The notes under the pieces are model-generated. The model was not told the origin of the DNA. It worked only from the letters and a program-made list of their open reading frames with translations, and did not search any database. The position numbers were made by a program, and so were the translations under genes. A stretch of DNA of 64,000 nucleotides. Origin: Alkalihalophilus pseudofirmus OF4. GTDB lineage: Bacteria > Bacillota > Bacilli > Bacillales > Bacillaceae_D. The stretch lies in the NCBI RefSeq assembly GCF_000005825.2, contig NC_013791.2, positions 2,542,001 to 2,606,000 of the forward strand, written 5' to 3'. Positions 1-7,587 of this stretch are shown here, piece after piece; position 1 is the stretch's first letter, and each line of letters starts with the position of its first letter.

Positions 1-106
1 AATGAATTTATTTAAATCATACCGTTAATTCAAAAAAAATTCAATATCTATGCAGAATAAATATCCACCAGACAATTAAATTTACTTTTTCACTAATCAT
101 TAAGAC

Positions 107-135
107 TTGTCAGATTTATAGATTATGTTTATATT
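107..135 (+). promoter_or_regulatory. Candidate sigma-A promoter of fdhD
   Basis: A -35 TTGTCA (107-112) and a -10 TATATT (130-135) are separated by 17 bases, about 70 bases before the fdhD start. Bases 1-106 are AT-rich and show no gene. Confidence 0.55.
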
Positions 136-207
136 TGTAGCGTTCCTATTTTAAATGACTAAGTCAGTTTAATCAGCTTTAGTTGATCACGAAAGGGGGA
201 GAAGGAA

Positions 208-1002
208 TTGAGCGAATCTCTAAGTTCATCTAGGTCGATCATTAAATACAGTCATCACGAATTTATAGAACAAGAAGATGAAATAGCGATCGAATTCCCT
301 TTAACCATTTTTATAAATAATGAAGAATTCGCAACGATGGTATGCAGTCCCTGTGACTTTGAGGAGATGGTGATTGGATTCCTAGCATCAGAAGGCGTCA
401 TTCGATTTAAAAAAGAAATTAAAGACATGACAATCGATAAAAACCGTGGCTTTGCCTATATTCACTTACATTCAAAAGAAGTAAAAAACCAACAGCTGTT
501 TTCAAAGAGATTTATCGGCTCATGCTGCGGCAAAAGCAGGCAATTCTATTTCCAAAATGACGTGACAACGGCTAAAACATCAATGATTAACATGACCATT
601 AAAGCCACGCAATGCATAAACTTAATGAAGCTGATGCAGGAATCCAGTCATGTATTTAAGGATACCGGCGGCGTACATAATGCTGCATTATGTACGGCTG
701 ATGAATTAATCGTCAGCCGCTCAGACATCGGACGGCATAATGCACTAGATAAACTGTATGGATATTCATTGTTAAATGGAATTCCAGTAAAAGATAAAAT
801 TCTCGTTTTCAGCGGCCGAATCTCCTCTGAAATTTTAACAAAAGCGGCCAAAATAGGCGTTGGAATTGTTCTATCAAAATCTGCTCCTACAAACTTAGCA
901 ATTGAGTTAGCACACGATTTGAATATTACCGCAGTAGGCTTTATTCGCGGGCAGTCTTTTAATATTTATTCTCACCCAGAACGAATTGTACTTGATTCAT
1001 AA
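208..1002 (+). CDS. fdhD: Formate dehydrogenase accessory sulfurtransferase FdhD
   Basis: FdhD carries sulfur from a cysteine desulfurase to the molybdenum cofactor, which formate dehydrogenase needs for activity; it acts in the cytoplasm. The 264-residue product has the family's cysteine loop as GSCCGKS (Cys106-Cys107), the GVHNAAL block near residue 153 and SDIGRHNALDK near residue 171. Length is normal. The start is TTG at 208, set by a strong purine-rich site (about 193-205) just upstream; no better ATG lies nearby. A promoter-like pair sits at 107-135. It is followed directly by a small gene, probably co-transcribed. No formate dehydrogenase gene is in the window, so it may lie before base 1 or elsewhere. 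Confidence 0.93.
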   Translation: MSESLSSSRSIIKYSHHEFIEQEDEIAIEFPLTIFINNEEFATMVCSPCDFEEMVIGFLASEGVIRFKKEIKDMTIDKNRGFAYIHLHSKEVKNQQLFSKRFIGSCCGKSRQFYFQNDVTTAKTSMINMTIKATQCINLMKLMQESSHVFKDTGGVHNAALCTADELIVSRSDIGRHNALDKLYGYSLLNGIPVKDKILVFSGRISSEILTKAAKIGVGIVLSKSAPTNLAIELAHDLNITAVGFIRGQSFNIYSHPERIVLDS

Positions 1003-1026
1003 ATGACGAATAAGGAGGAACTTAAC

Positions 1027-1254
1027 ATGAGTTCTTGTAAATTAGATCATCCACTTGAAGATGTAGAAAATAAATTAGGATCACAAAAGGAATACCTTCC
1101 TGAAGAGATTTATTCAGGCTGCAGAACGTTTCTTAAGACAAAGCCGAGTCAATTAGAACTAAATGAACTCTTTCACCTTCTAAAAAAGTATGACTTATCT
1201 TCAGAAGAAGAGCAGCTGCTACGTAACGCAAAGATTCGTGAATTAACTAAATAA
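1027..1254 (+). CDS. Small conserved-type protein downstream of fdhD, unknown function
   Basis: The 75-residue product is charged and cytoplasmic, with two cysteines (Cys4 and one near residue 32), and no membrane segment or domain I recognise. The reading frame is open from an ATG at 1003, but the ATG at 1027 has AAGGAGG at 1012-1018, eight bases away, so it is taken as the start. It begins 24 bases after the fdhD stop and is followed by a long hairpin (1306-1341), so the two genes look like one transcript. That suggests a role near formate dehydrogenase or molybdenum cofactor sulfuration, but this is inference from position only. Confidence 0.75.
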   Translation: MSSCKLDHPLEDVENKLGSQKEYLPEEIYSGCRTFLKTKPSQLELNELFHLLKKYDLSSEEEQLLRNAKIRELTK

Positions 1255-1305
1255 GGCTGCACGAGGCTGCGACATAAGTATTTTAACTTGACGGGAGATA
1301 CAAAC

Positions 1306-1341
1306 AATTCAGGAGCGGTATATCTATACCGCTCCTGAATT
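1306..1341 (+). terminator. Hairpin after the fdhD operon
   Basis: A perfect 17-base inverted repeat (1306-1322 with 1325-1341) follows the small gene after fdhD. The T-tract after it is weak, so it may end transcription imperfectly or act as a 3' stabilising stem. Confidence 0.6.
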
Positions 1342-1466
1342 ATACCTCGCTTTCCGTGAAGTTTCCGTATATACCTTCAAGTAGATTAGCGCTTCATTCT
1401 TATTCTGAGTTAAACCCTCTAATTATGGACCGGCCTTATTACTTAGGTCGTCATAGACGAGTTCAA

Positions 1467-2123
1467 TTACTCTTCGCTTCCTTCTTTAGGAATATCATTC
1501 AAGAGTGGTTTAACTGCAGCTTCATAAGCTGCTGGCTCGTACCCAGCACTTGCAACAAATGCTGCTGCCCCAAAGATATTTTTACCACTCACTTCATTTA
1601 GCACGGTTTCCACGTCATGGATAATACGGTGAGAATATAATAAGTGTTCTACCTCCCATGATTCAGTCACATATCTTGTAATCGCCACAAAATTTTCTAG
1701 GTCTTTACGTAGTAATTCATGCTGAACATGAGGAATTACTTTTTCAATTAGATTTGCTTGGTCCAATAAGTTTGATTCAATTTTATTAAAATTGTCAATA
1801 TGAGCTCCGTCACCACTTTCCCGGTAGATATCAAGCTGACCATGTCCTGTTATCCGATTTAACACACCATGGACCGTTTGAATTGTTTCCCGTATTTCAA
1901 GTGGATCCATCCCATCATTAAAGATTTCTTCAGGGGTTTCTTCTACGACCTCTTCTTCTAATGCCCCAACATCTTCATCATCTTCTTGTACCTCTATTTC
2001 TATTTCCTCTTCACTTCCACTAACAACCTGAATCTCGTTGTCTCCTCCAAATAATGAATAAATTCCAATCCCTGCTATAACGATCACTACGGATCCAATT
2101 GAAATGATTATTGATTTCTTCAA
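1467..2123 (-). CDS. Membrane-anchored acidic protein, unknown function
   Basis: The 218-residue product has an N-terminal hydrophobic segment (about residues 4-25), then a very acidic stretch rich in Glu and Asp (about 28-70), then a mostly helical C-terminal part. It looks like a single-pass protein with its body outside the membrane. I do not recognise a family. The start is TTG at 2121-2123, chosen because GGGGGAGG lies six bases upstream; no ATG fits. It is flanked by the fdhD operon on the opposite strand and by tRNA-Val, so its neighbours do not explain it. Confidence 0.7.
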   Translation of the reverse strand: MKKSIIISIGSVVIVIAGIGIYSLFGGDNEIQVVSGSEEEIEIEVQEDDEDVGALEEEVVEETPEEIFNDGMDPLEIRETIQTVHGVLNRITGHGQLDIYRESGDGAHIDNFNKIESNLLDQANLIEKVIPHVQHELLRKDLENFVAITRYVTESWEVEHLLYSHRIIHDVETVLNEVSGKNIFGAAAFVASAGYEPAAYEAAVKPLLNDIPKEGSEE

Positions 2124-2267
2124 TATGAACCTCCCCCATATATCTAATTTATTGATGCATATAAGACCAGCTATCTATAATAGACGTAAAGCGCTCTTAA
2201 AAGATTCGCAAATTACGAAAAATATTTTACTAACTATAGGACTTTCGGAGCGAGAGGTTCTAAACAC

Positions 2268-2303
2268 AAAAAATCCTTATTCTGAATACAGAATAAGGAT
2301 TTT
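2268..2303 (-). terminator. Terminator of tRNA-Val
   Basis: A 15-base perfect stem (2270-2284 with 2289-2303) with a four-base loop is followed on the minus strand by a T-run (A-run at 2268-2273 on the plus strand). It lies just past the tRNA-Val 3' end. Confidence 0.85.
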
Positions 2304-2313
2304 CAAAAACGTA

Positions 2314-2386
2314 TGACCCGTACTGGGCTCGAACCAGTGACCTCCACCCTGTCAAGGTGGCGCTCTCCCAACTGAGCTAACGGATC
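2314..2386 (-). tRNA. tRNA-Val (anticodon GAC)
   Basis: A 73-base cloverleaf reads on the minus strand: a seven-pair acceptor stem with one G-T pair, a GCTC/GAGC D-stem, an anticodon stem CCACC/GGTGG with loop TTGACAG (anticodon GAC, Val), and a T-arm with TTCGAGC. The 3' CCA is not encoded. A consensus promoter lies upstream and a terminator downstream, so it is a single-gene transcript. Confidence 0.95.
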
Positions 2387-2411
2387 AAGATATGTAGTAA
2401 CGACACTTATA

Positions 2412-2440
2412 ACTATACTTTAAGATTGACATATTGTCAA
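2412..2440 (-). promoter_or_regulatory. Sigma-A promoter of tRNA-Val
   Basis: On the minus strand a consensus -35 TTGACA (plus-strand 2435-2440) and a -10 TATAGT (2412-2417) are 17 bases apart, about 26 bases before the mature tRNA 5' end. The -35 lies within a perfect inverted repeat (AGATTGACA with TGTCAATCT). Confidence 0.8.
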
Positions 2441-2475
2441 TCTCTTTTATAAAATTCTATTAATTAGAAATAGCA

Positions 2476-2499
2476 GAGCCTCAAATTTACTTGAGGCTC
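2476..2499 (-). terminator. Hairpin at the end of the histidine kinase gene
   Basis: A nine-base stem (2476-2484 with 2491-2499) overlaps the stop codon of the kinase gene. The tract after it on the minus strand is T-rich but broken, so it is a probable, not certain, terminator. Confidence 0.5.
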
Positions 2500-4346
2500 A
2501 TGGTTTGTAAACCGGGGAGTTGAATACTCACTTCAGTACCTACCTCACATACACTAGTGATTGACATACTCCCTCCATGGTTTTCAATAACTTTATAACA
2601 TACCATCAAGCCAATGCCTGTCCCTTTACTTGAAATAGAATAGTAAGGTTCGCCTAGGCGAGCCAGGTCTTCTTGTGTCATTCCTATACCGGTATCTTTA
2701 ACGATAATATGGATTGTTTGATTGACCTTTTTTACATTGATAGATAAATTACCTTCATTATCCATTGCTTCGACGGCATTTTTTAGCAGATTGATAAATA
2801 CTTGAGTTAATTGATGTGGTGCACAGAGGAGATATGCCTCATCACAAAGCTGTAAGTCTAACGTAATATTCTTAAGCTGTATTTCTGTGTCGATGCTTGT
2901 TAAAGACTCCCTAATTACGTTTAAGAGATCCACCTCTTCCTCCTTGATTGCTCTTGGGCGAGCCACTAGAAGCAACTCTTCAATAATATCATTTATTTGA
3001 TTTAACTCATGCATCAGTACATCACGATAAGGTTCTAATTGACTTTCCGTTAATTGAAAAAAGCCTTTTAAAGTCGTTAGCGGGTTTTTGATTTCATGAG
3101 CGATCCCCGCTGCAAGCTCACCTGCTAGGGCTAGCTTTTCTGATCTAATTAAGAGATCATCCCTATTCTTCATATCTGTTATATCACGGCTTATTACTAC
3201 AAAAGAAACAACCTCACCGCTTGATGATAAAATGGGCATTCCTTTTCCTTCAAAATATTTATATTGCCCGTTAGCATGCATTTTTCGATAAACGACAGCT
3301 TCACTTTCTTCTTTCGTTTGTACCATTTTTATTAAGGTTTCTTGAACTCTTTTATGATCATTTGGATGAATATAAGATAGGACCGATTGCCCTGTAAGCT
3401 TTAAAGGCTCATACCCTAATACCGGTAAATAAGAATGAGAGGCCAATAAATAATGTCCCTCCTTATCAGTGAGACAGATAATATCATAGGAATTCTCCAC
3501 AATTACCTTATATTTATCTTCAATGATGCTAGCAAGGTTATTCCAATTACACGGGAGCCTTTTAGGTTTCGCTACACCATAAACTCCACGGATCTTCCCG
3601 CTTACGATGTGAGGAATATTAATGACAGTTAATACGATTAGTCCCTGTTTTCTATTTAAAGTCACATCATATACTTGGACTTCTCCTGCAAACGCTTTTT
3701 GAAAGTGTTTGGCGACATCCAGCCGATCCTCTTGAAGTAATAGTTCCTCATAATGAACTCCTTTAAAATCGTCTCCATTGAGGCCTGATAACGTTTCAGC
3801 TTTTTTATTCATATCGATAAAGCATCCACTCTGATCCAATAAAAAGACCGCATCTTCCGTTTCATTTAATACATTATGAATGCTTAATTTAGAGGTATCG
3901 CCTGTCTCTGTCTCTTCGTCTTCTGTAAATTCACCATCTGTTTTTTTACTATCTATTTTTTCAACCTCTATTTCTTTTATTTCCTTTTCTTCTATTTTCT
4001 CTTCTTCAATATAAAGTAGAAAATACGTTTCATCTTCTGAACGAAAGATGATATTAGCTTCAACTGAAAAGACTTCAGCAGATGCGGTAAATGTCCGCTG
4101 CCATTTTACTTCATTTCGTTTAATATCTGCTGAACAGTTAGAAGCACTGTCATACAATATTTGTTTGAAATCATGTAAATTCAATTGATACTTATTTAAA
4201 CATTGCGTTGCTGCCTCATTTACACACAAGATGTCCAATGTTTGTTCTATTACGCTCCAACAACATAACAGTGTCGGAGCGTGTGATTGACTAACCACTT
4301 TATAAAATACATTAAGGTTTATATTTCCTTCTAAGACGACTCCCAC
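2487..4346 (-). CDS. PAS-domain sensor histidine kinase (sporulation-kinase type)
   Basis: This soluble two-component kinase has no clear membrane segment. An N-terminal part of unknown fold is joined by an acidic Glu/Lys linker (about 120-150) to two PAS domains (about 145-255 and 275-395), the second ending in a PAC-like motif. The phosphoacceptor His is in HEIKNPLTTLKG near residue 417, and the ATP lid has DTGIGM and GTGIGL. This architecture fits the Kin family that feeds the Spo0F-Spo0B-Spo0A relay, but the partner is inference; no response regulator is adjacent. The frame is open from an ATG at 4371-4373, but the GTG at 4344-4346 has AGGGGAGGGG eight bases upstream and is the better start (619 residues). 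Confidence 0.85.
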   Translation of the reverse strand: MGVVLEGNINLNVFYKVVSQSHAPTLLCCWSVIEQTLDILCVNEAATQCLNKYQLNLHDFKQILYDSASNCSADIKRNEVKWQRTFTASAEVFSVEANIIFRSEDETYFLLYIEEEKIEEKEIKEIEVEKIDSKKTDGEFTEDEETETGDTSKLSIHNVLNETEDAVFLLDQSGCFIDMNKKAETLSGLNGDDFKGVHYEELLLQEDRLDVAKHFQKAFAGEVQVYDVTLNRKQGLIVLTVINIPHIVSGKIRGVYGVAKPKRLPCNWNNLASIIEDKYKVIVENSYDIICLTDKEGHYLLASHSYLPVLGYEPLKLTGQSVLSYIHPNDHKRVQETLIKMVQTKEESEAVVYRKMHANGQYKYFEGKGMPILSSSGEVVSFVVISRDITDMKNRDDLLIRSEKLALAGELAAGIAHEIKNPLTTLKGFFQLTESQLEPYRDVLMHELNQINDIIEELLLVARPRAIKEEEVDLLNVIRESLTSIDTEIQLKNITLDLQLCDEAYLLCAPHQLTQVFINLLKNAVEAMDNEGNLSINVKKVNQTIHIIVKDTGIGMTQEDLARLGEPYYSISSKGTGIGLMVCYKVIENHGGSMSITSVCEVGTEVSIQLPGLQTMSLK

Positions 4347-4438
4347 ATAAGTCCCCTCCCCTGCCATAAACATATATCTCTATAACAATAGAGTTCGACA
4401 CTTATGTAGGAAACCCTTTTTCTCTCTAAAACTTACCA

Positions 4439-4486
4439 TTGTTTTTGAACGTTTGTTCGTATATACTTAAAGCAAACAAATGTTCT
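4439..4486 (+). promoter_or_regulatory. uvrX-like promoter with two LexA (SOS) boxes
   Basis: A -35 TTGTTT (4439-4444) and a -10 TATACT (4462-4467) lie 17 bases apart. The spacer holds a LexA box, TGAAC-GTTT-GTTCG (4446-4459), close to the Bacillus consensus CGAACN4GTTYG. A second, weaker box, CAAAC-AAAT-GTTCT, is at 4473-4486. Both sit where bound LexA would block transcription. Confidence 0.8.
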
Positions 4487-4502
4487 GTTAGGTGAGGGAG
4501 CT

Positions 4503-5738
4503 ATGAAGAGAAGAGAAATATTGTTGATTGATATGGAATCTTTTTATGCATCAGTTGAAAAGGGCTTTCACCCTGAATCTAGAGGAGTTCCAACCGTTGT
4601 CTCAGGCGATCCTGAACGAAGAAGCGGAGTGATATTAGCAGCATGTCCGCTAGCAAAAAAATACGGAATAAAAACAGCCGAAAGATTGTGGGAAGCTAAG
4701 CGAAAATGCCCTCATCTTTATATTATAAAACCAAAAATGCAAACATACGTTGATGTTTCTACGCATATCACTACGATTTTACAGCGGTACAGTGATTTAG
4801 TTGAACCTTATTCCATTGATGAGCAGTTTGTTGATGTCACCTACACTTCGCATCTTTTTGGTTCCTTGCAATCACTCGCTGTACGGCTGCAAGAGGAGAT
4901 AAAGTCTGAAACAGGTGTATTTGCTAGAATTGGCATCGGTGAGAATAAACTTCTGGCTAAAATGGCATGTGATCACTTTGCAAAAAAGAATAGTACTGGG
5001 CTTTTCACCATATGGCATAAAGATACATCTAATACTATTTGGCCTCTCCCCGTGGAAGCATTATTTGGGATCAGCAGCCGTATGAGGACTCACTTTAACA
5101 ATATGGGGATAAGAACCATCGGACAATTGGCCACTACCCCTCTTGAGCGCTTAAAGAAAAAGTGGGGTATTCCAGGACATGTGTTATGGGAGTCTGCAAA
5201 CGGGTATGACTCATCGCCCGTTCATTTCAAATCATTGAGTGGAGAAAAAGCAATCGGCCATGCGATGACGCTCCCTCGCGACTACCAAGAATTGAGTGAG
5301 ATAAAGGTCATCCTACTTGAATTATGTGAAGAGGTGGCGTTACGAGCGAGAGGTAAAAAGGTAATTGGTAACACATTAAAAGTATTTGCTAAAGGAGCAA
5401 GTTATGATCATCCGAGTTCGTTTTTACGACAAAAGCCGCTTTTAGAAGCTACAAATTATGGACTCGATTTATACGAAACAGCCGTACCATTGTTTAAAAC
5501 ATTTTGGGATGGCCAGCCAATTAGGCAGGTAGGTATAACCCTCACAAACCTATCTTCAGCTGCCGAAAAACAATTAAGCTTATTTGATCAAGGTTGGGAA
5601 CAAAAAGAACGTATCGGGGCTGCGATGGACTCGATTCACTCACGGTTTGGTCCGGCTTCGCTTGTTCGTGCCTCTTCCTTAACAAGAGCCGGCCAAGTAT
5701 TTGAGAGAGCAAAAAAGATTGGAGGACATTATAAATGA
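4503..5738 (+). CDS. uvrX: Y-family DNA polymerase, UvrX/YqjW type
   Basis: This is a translesion DNA polymerase of the UmuC/DinB superfamily. The N-terminus has the metal-binding block IDMESFYASVE (Asp10), followed by the second acidic pair in YSIDEQFVDV (about residue 106) and the palm/thumb with the helix-hairpin-helix near 200 (LFGISSRMRTHFNNMGIRTIGQLA). Length (411) matches the UvrX/YqjW group. Two LexA boxes in the promoter make it an SOS gene. Its stop overlaps the start of a yolD-like gene (ATGA), the usual uvrX-yolD pairing, but that partner is broken here by an insertion sequence. Confidence 0.9.
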   Translation: MKRREILLIDMESFYASVEKGFHPESRGVPTVVSGDPERRSGVILAACPLAKKYGIKTAERLWEAKRKCPHLYIIKPKMQTYVDVSTHITTILQRYSDLVEPYSIDEQFVDVTYTSHLFGSLQSLAVRLQEEIKSETGVFARIGIGENKLLAKMACDHFAKKNSTGLFTIWHKDTSNTIWPLPVEALFGISSRMRTHFNNMGIRTIGQLATTPLERLKKKWGIPGHVLWESANGYDSSPVHFKSLSGEKAIGHAMTLPRDYQELSEIKVILLELCEEVALRARGKKVIGNTLKVFAKGASYDHPSSFLRQKPLLEATNYGLDLYETAVPLFKTFWDGQPIRQVGITLTNLSSAAEKQLSLFDQGWEQKERIGAAMDSIHSRFGPASLVRASSLTRAGQVFERAKKIGGHYK

Positions 5739-5829
5739 GACAACAAACTGAAGAAAGATTACAGCGCGGAAACCTTCTATGGGAGGGAAGTCGCTTTTTG
5801 CTTCCTGAACATAAAGAAGCGATTCTGCC
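5735..5829 (+). pseudogene. 5' part of a yolD-like (YqjX-type) gene broken by an IS
   Basis: Translation from ATG 5735, which overlaps the uvrX stop, gives a YolD-family start with the typical block LLWEGSRFLLPEHKEAIL, then runs into the insertion sequence. Deleting bases 5830-7121 (the element plus one GCC copy) restores an open frame that continues with the fragment at 7122-7383. The frame is preserved exactly, so the element is the only lesion visible. Confidence 0.88.
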
Positions 5830-5870
5830 TAGACTGACCTAGTCATATGAGACAGTAATAAAACACCTTC

Positions 5871-6755
5871 CTAGGCTGCCATATCACCAAACTTTATTGG
5901 TGTGTGGTAGCCTAATTTTTCTTGGATACGTTCATCGTTATAATACCTCATAAATTGATCTACACGATCCCTTACTTCTTCTAAAGACAAGGAATTGAAT
6001 TTAACATACTGAAATTCTTCTGATTTCAGGTTCGAATGGAAAGACTCAATGACTGCGTTGTCCCAACAGTTTCCCCGGCGTGACATACTACTGACCAAAT
6101 TCTTTTCTTTAATCCGATTTTGATAAGCATAAGAAGAATAAACACTTCCTTGATCTGAATGGATGATGACTCCTTTGGGGTTTCCTCGCGTTTCTAGTGC
6201 TTCATCCAAGGTATCAATCACCAAAGGGATTTGTTGATGAGTATAAAGCTTATAAGCAACGATTTGATTATTAAACAAGTCCATGATCGTTGATAAATAT
6301 AAAGTGTCTGGACCATACTGGATGTAGGTAATATCCGTTACCCACTTTTGGTTAGGTTTGCTTGCGTTAAATTCTCGCTGTAATAAGTTTGGCGCAACAA
6401 TGACAGATTCCCCTAGAGATTTCCACCTTCTTTTTTGCTTTACTCTACATTGAAGGTGGTATTTCTGCATGATCCGTTGAACAGTATTACGGTTTAATTT
6501 GATATGATAGTCACGTTTTAATAGCTCCTTGATTTTACGATGACCATATCGATACTTTGTTTTTTCGCAAAGGTAGATAATCGTTTCCTCTTCCTTAGAC
6601 AACTCGACTGGTTGCGCAGATGCCCAGCGATAATAGGTGGATCTGGGAACATTTAAAGCTGATAAAATAGCTGATACTGTATATTTTTTTCGTAAAGTCT
6701 GGACTAGTTGGAGGACGATTTCTTTTTCAGCTCCTTTTCGATCTCCAAATACTTT
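5871..6755 (-). CDS. IS3-family transposase OrfB (DDE domain), made by -1 frameshift
   Basis: This is the catalytic half of the transposase. It has an HTH_21-like N-terminus (YRYGHRKIKELL) and an rve-type integrase core with the DDE triad in WVTDITYIQ, IHSDQGSVYSS and NAVIESFHSNLKSE. Downstream of TTG 6602 the frame could be read alone (243 residues), but it is open upstream to the slippery heptamer at 6752-6758 and includes the conserved VPRSTYYRW block, so the natural product is an OrfAB fusion. The stop lies only about 40 bases from the left end of the element. Confidence 0.9.
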   Translation of the reverse strand, partial: KVFGDRKGAEKEIVLQLVQTLRKKYTVSAILSALNVPRSTYYRWASAQPVELSKEEETIIYLCEKTKYRYGHRKIKELLKRDYHIKLNRNTVQRIMQKYHLQCRVKQKRRWKSLGESVIVAPNLLQREFNASKPNQKWVTDITYIQYGPDTLYLSTIMDLFNNQIVAYKLYTHQQIPLVIDTLDEALETRGNPKGVIIHSDQGSVYSSYAYQNRIKEKNLVSSMSRRGNCWDNAVIESFHSNLKSEEFQYVKFNSLSLEEVRDRVDQFMRYYNDERIQEKLGYHTPIKFGDMAA

Positions 6756-7033
6756 TTTAAGATTTCATTTTCCTGCTTTAAATGATTCATTTGACGTTCT
6801 TTTTTCTCTTCATTACTTGAACTGTCAGGTCCATGACCATATGAATATTGCTTCCCAATTGGTTGATCGAATCGATGAACCTGATTTTCACGATACCATT
6901 TCATCCACGTTTTGATCTGAGACACATTTTTAATCCCATATTTCTCCATGATCTCCTGGTTCGTAAACTGACCACTCATCTTATCTTTCACGACTGCCCA
7001 CTTAACTTCATTTGAATATACGTTTTTGCCCAT
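6704..7033 (-). CDS. IS3-family transposase OrfA (helix-turn-helix)
   Basis: The 109-residue DNA-binding subunit has an N-terminal helix-turn-helix (VKDKMSGQFTNQEIMEKYGI region) and a C-terminal leucine-zipper-like coiled coil (LKQENEILKKYLEIEKEL) that meets the frameshift site. The ATG at 7031-7033 is preferred over the longer open frame because GGAGGTG lies seven bases before it. The coding order and overlap with OrfB are typical of IS3 elements. Confidence 0.9.
   Translation of the reverse strand: MGKNVYSNEVKWAVVKDKMSGQFTNQEIMEKYGIKNVSQIKTWMKWYRENQVHRFDQPIGKQYSYGHGPDSSSNEEKKERQMNHLKQENEILKKYLEIEKELKKKSSSN
6752..6758 (-). other. Programmed -1 frameshift heptamer of IS element 1
   Basis: The heptamer A-AAA-AAG lies in the OrfA frame (TTA AAA AAG). 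Slipping back one base enters the OrfB frame, which has no stop from here to the end of the transposase. Confidence 0.85.
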
Positions 7034-7121
7034 GCAAAAACACCTCCGAATTAGTACTTTGTTTAAGTGTACCATTTCGAAGGTGTTTTATAGTGTCTCA
7101 TTAATTTAGGTTAGTCTAGCC

Positions 7122-7383
7122 ACTTTTCAAAGACAATCAGCCTAAAGAAAAACCTCTGATTGATGACCAAACCATACATGAGATGGAGAGAGTTATAGGA
7201 GCAGGACTCAAAAGACATATCGAGTTATACTTTTCTTATTGGGAGAATGGCACATTTAAAACCATCGTAGGGGAGCCAATACGTATAGATCAGCTTCAAA
7301 AACGATTATATATTAAAGATTCTTTTCACGAGATACAGCTGCTCGACCTTACTAGCCTAGTAGATGTCAGGTCAAACCACTAA
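7122..7383 (+). pseudogene. 3' part of the broken yolD-like gene
   Basis: This is the continuation of the YolD-family protein after the insertion sequence and its GCC duplicate (7119-7121). It includes GLKRHIELYFSYWENG and the conserved IDQLQKRLYI block and ends at TAA 7381-7383. Joined in frame to 5735-5829 it gives a protein of roughly 118 residues, the normal size for this family. An internal ATG at 7183 with no good ribosome site is unlikely to give a working product. Confidence 0.88.
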
Positions 7384-7418
7384 AAAACCTCTACTAACGA
7401 TCAGCTCGTTAATAGAGG
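7384..7418 (-). terminator. Terminator of tRNA-Arg
   Basis: A 13-base stem with one mismatch (7388-7400 with 7406-7418) is followed on the minus strand by a run of T (A-run at 7382-7387 of the plus strand). It lies immediately past the tRNA-Arg 3' end and may also be crossed by the yolD remnant on the other strand. Confidence 0.8.
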
Positions 7419-7434
7419 TAGACTATGTACAAAT

Positions 7435-7509
7435 TGGCGCGCCTAGCAGGATTCGAACCCACAACGCGAGAACCGGAATCTCGTGTGATATCCCTTTCAC
7501 CATAGGCGC
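7435..7509 (-). tRNA. tRNA-Arg (anticodon CCG)
   Basis: A cloverleaf reads on the minus strand with a perfect seven-pair acceptor stem (GCGCCTA/TAGGCGC), a GTGA/TCAC D-stem, an anticodon stem CGAGA/TCTCG with loop TTCCGGT (anticodon CCG, reads CGG), and a T-arm with TTCGAAT. Discriminator G is followed by an encoded CCA (7435-7437), unlike the tRNA-Val in this window. Confidence 0.92.
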
Positions 7510-7528
7510 CGGTAAAACGACACTATTA

Positions 7529-7558
7529 AATGTAGCTTATATAAGGGGAAGTTGTCAA
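7529..7558 (-). promoter_or_regulatory. Candidate promoter of tRNA-Arg
   Basis: A minus-strand -35 TTGACA (7553-7558) is followed 18 bases on by TACATT (7529-7534), ending about 20 bases before the tRNA. The -35 sits in the loop of a 13-base perfect inverted repeat (7538-7550 with 7563-7575), which may also serve as the end structure of the upstream gene. Confidence 0.55.
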
Positions 7559-7587
7559 GCGTTTCCCCTTATATAAATGCTTGCAGC

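Larger units (their letters stand above)
5830..7118 (-). mobile_element. IS3-family insertion sequence (element 1), 1289 bp
   Basis: The ends are imperfect inverted repeats of about 40 bases: 5830-5870 against 7078-7118, both starting TAGACT(G/A)ACCTA and later sharing TGAGACA and TAAAACACCTTC. A 3-bp direct repeat GCC flanks it (5827-5829 and 7119-7121), as expected for IS3 transposition. It carries orfA and orfB on the minus strand joined by a canonical A-AAA-AAG frameshift site (6752-6758). Both frames are intact, so it may still be mobile. It splits a yolD-like gene. Confidence 0.92.

Noticed and set aside
1356-1601. An 81-codon plus-strand open frame after the fdhD operon
   Set aside because: It overlaps the 3' end of the minus-strand membrane-anchored protein gene, has no ribosome site and has an unlikely Cys/Trp/Phe-rich composition.
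2104-2316. Plus-strand open frame running into tRNA-Val
   Set aside because: It covers the tRNA terminator and the leader of a minus-strand gene; no start signal is visible.
7364-7576. Plus-strand open frame over tRNA-Arg
   Set aside because: It is antisense to the tRNA, with no ribosome site.
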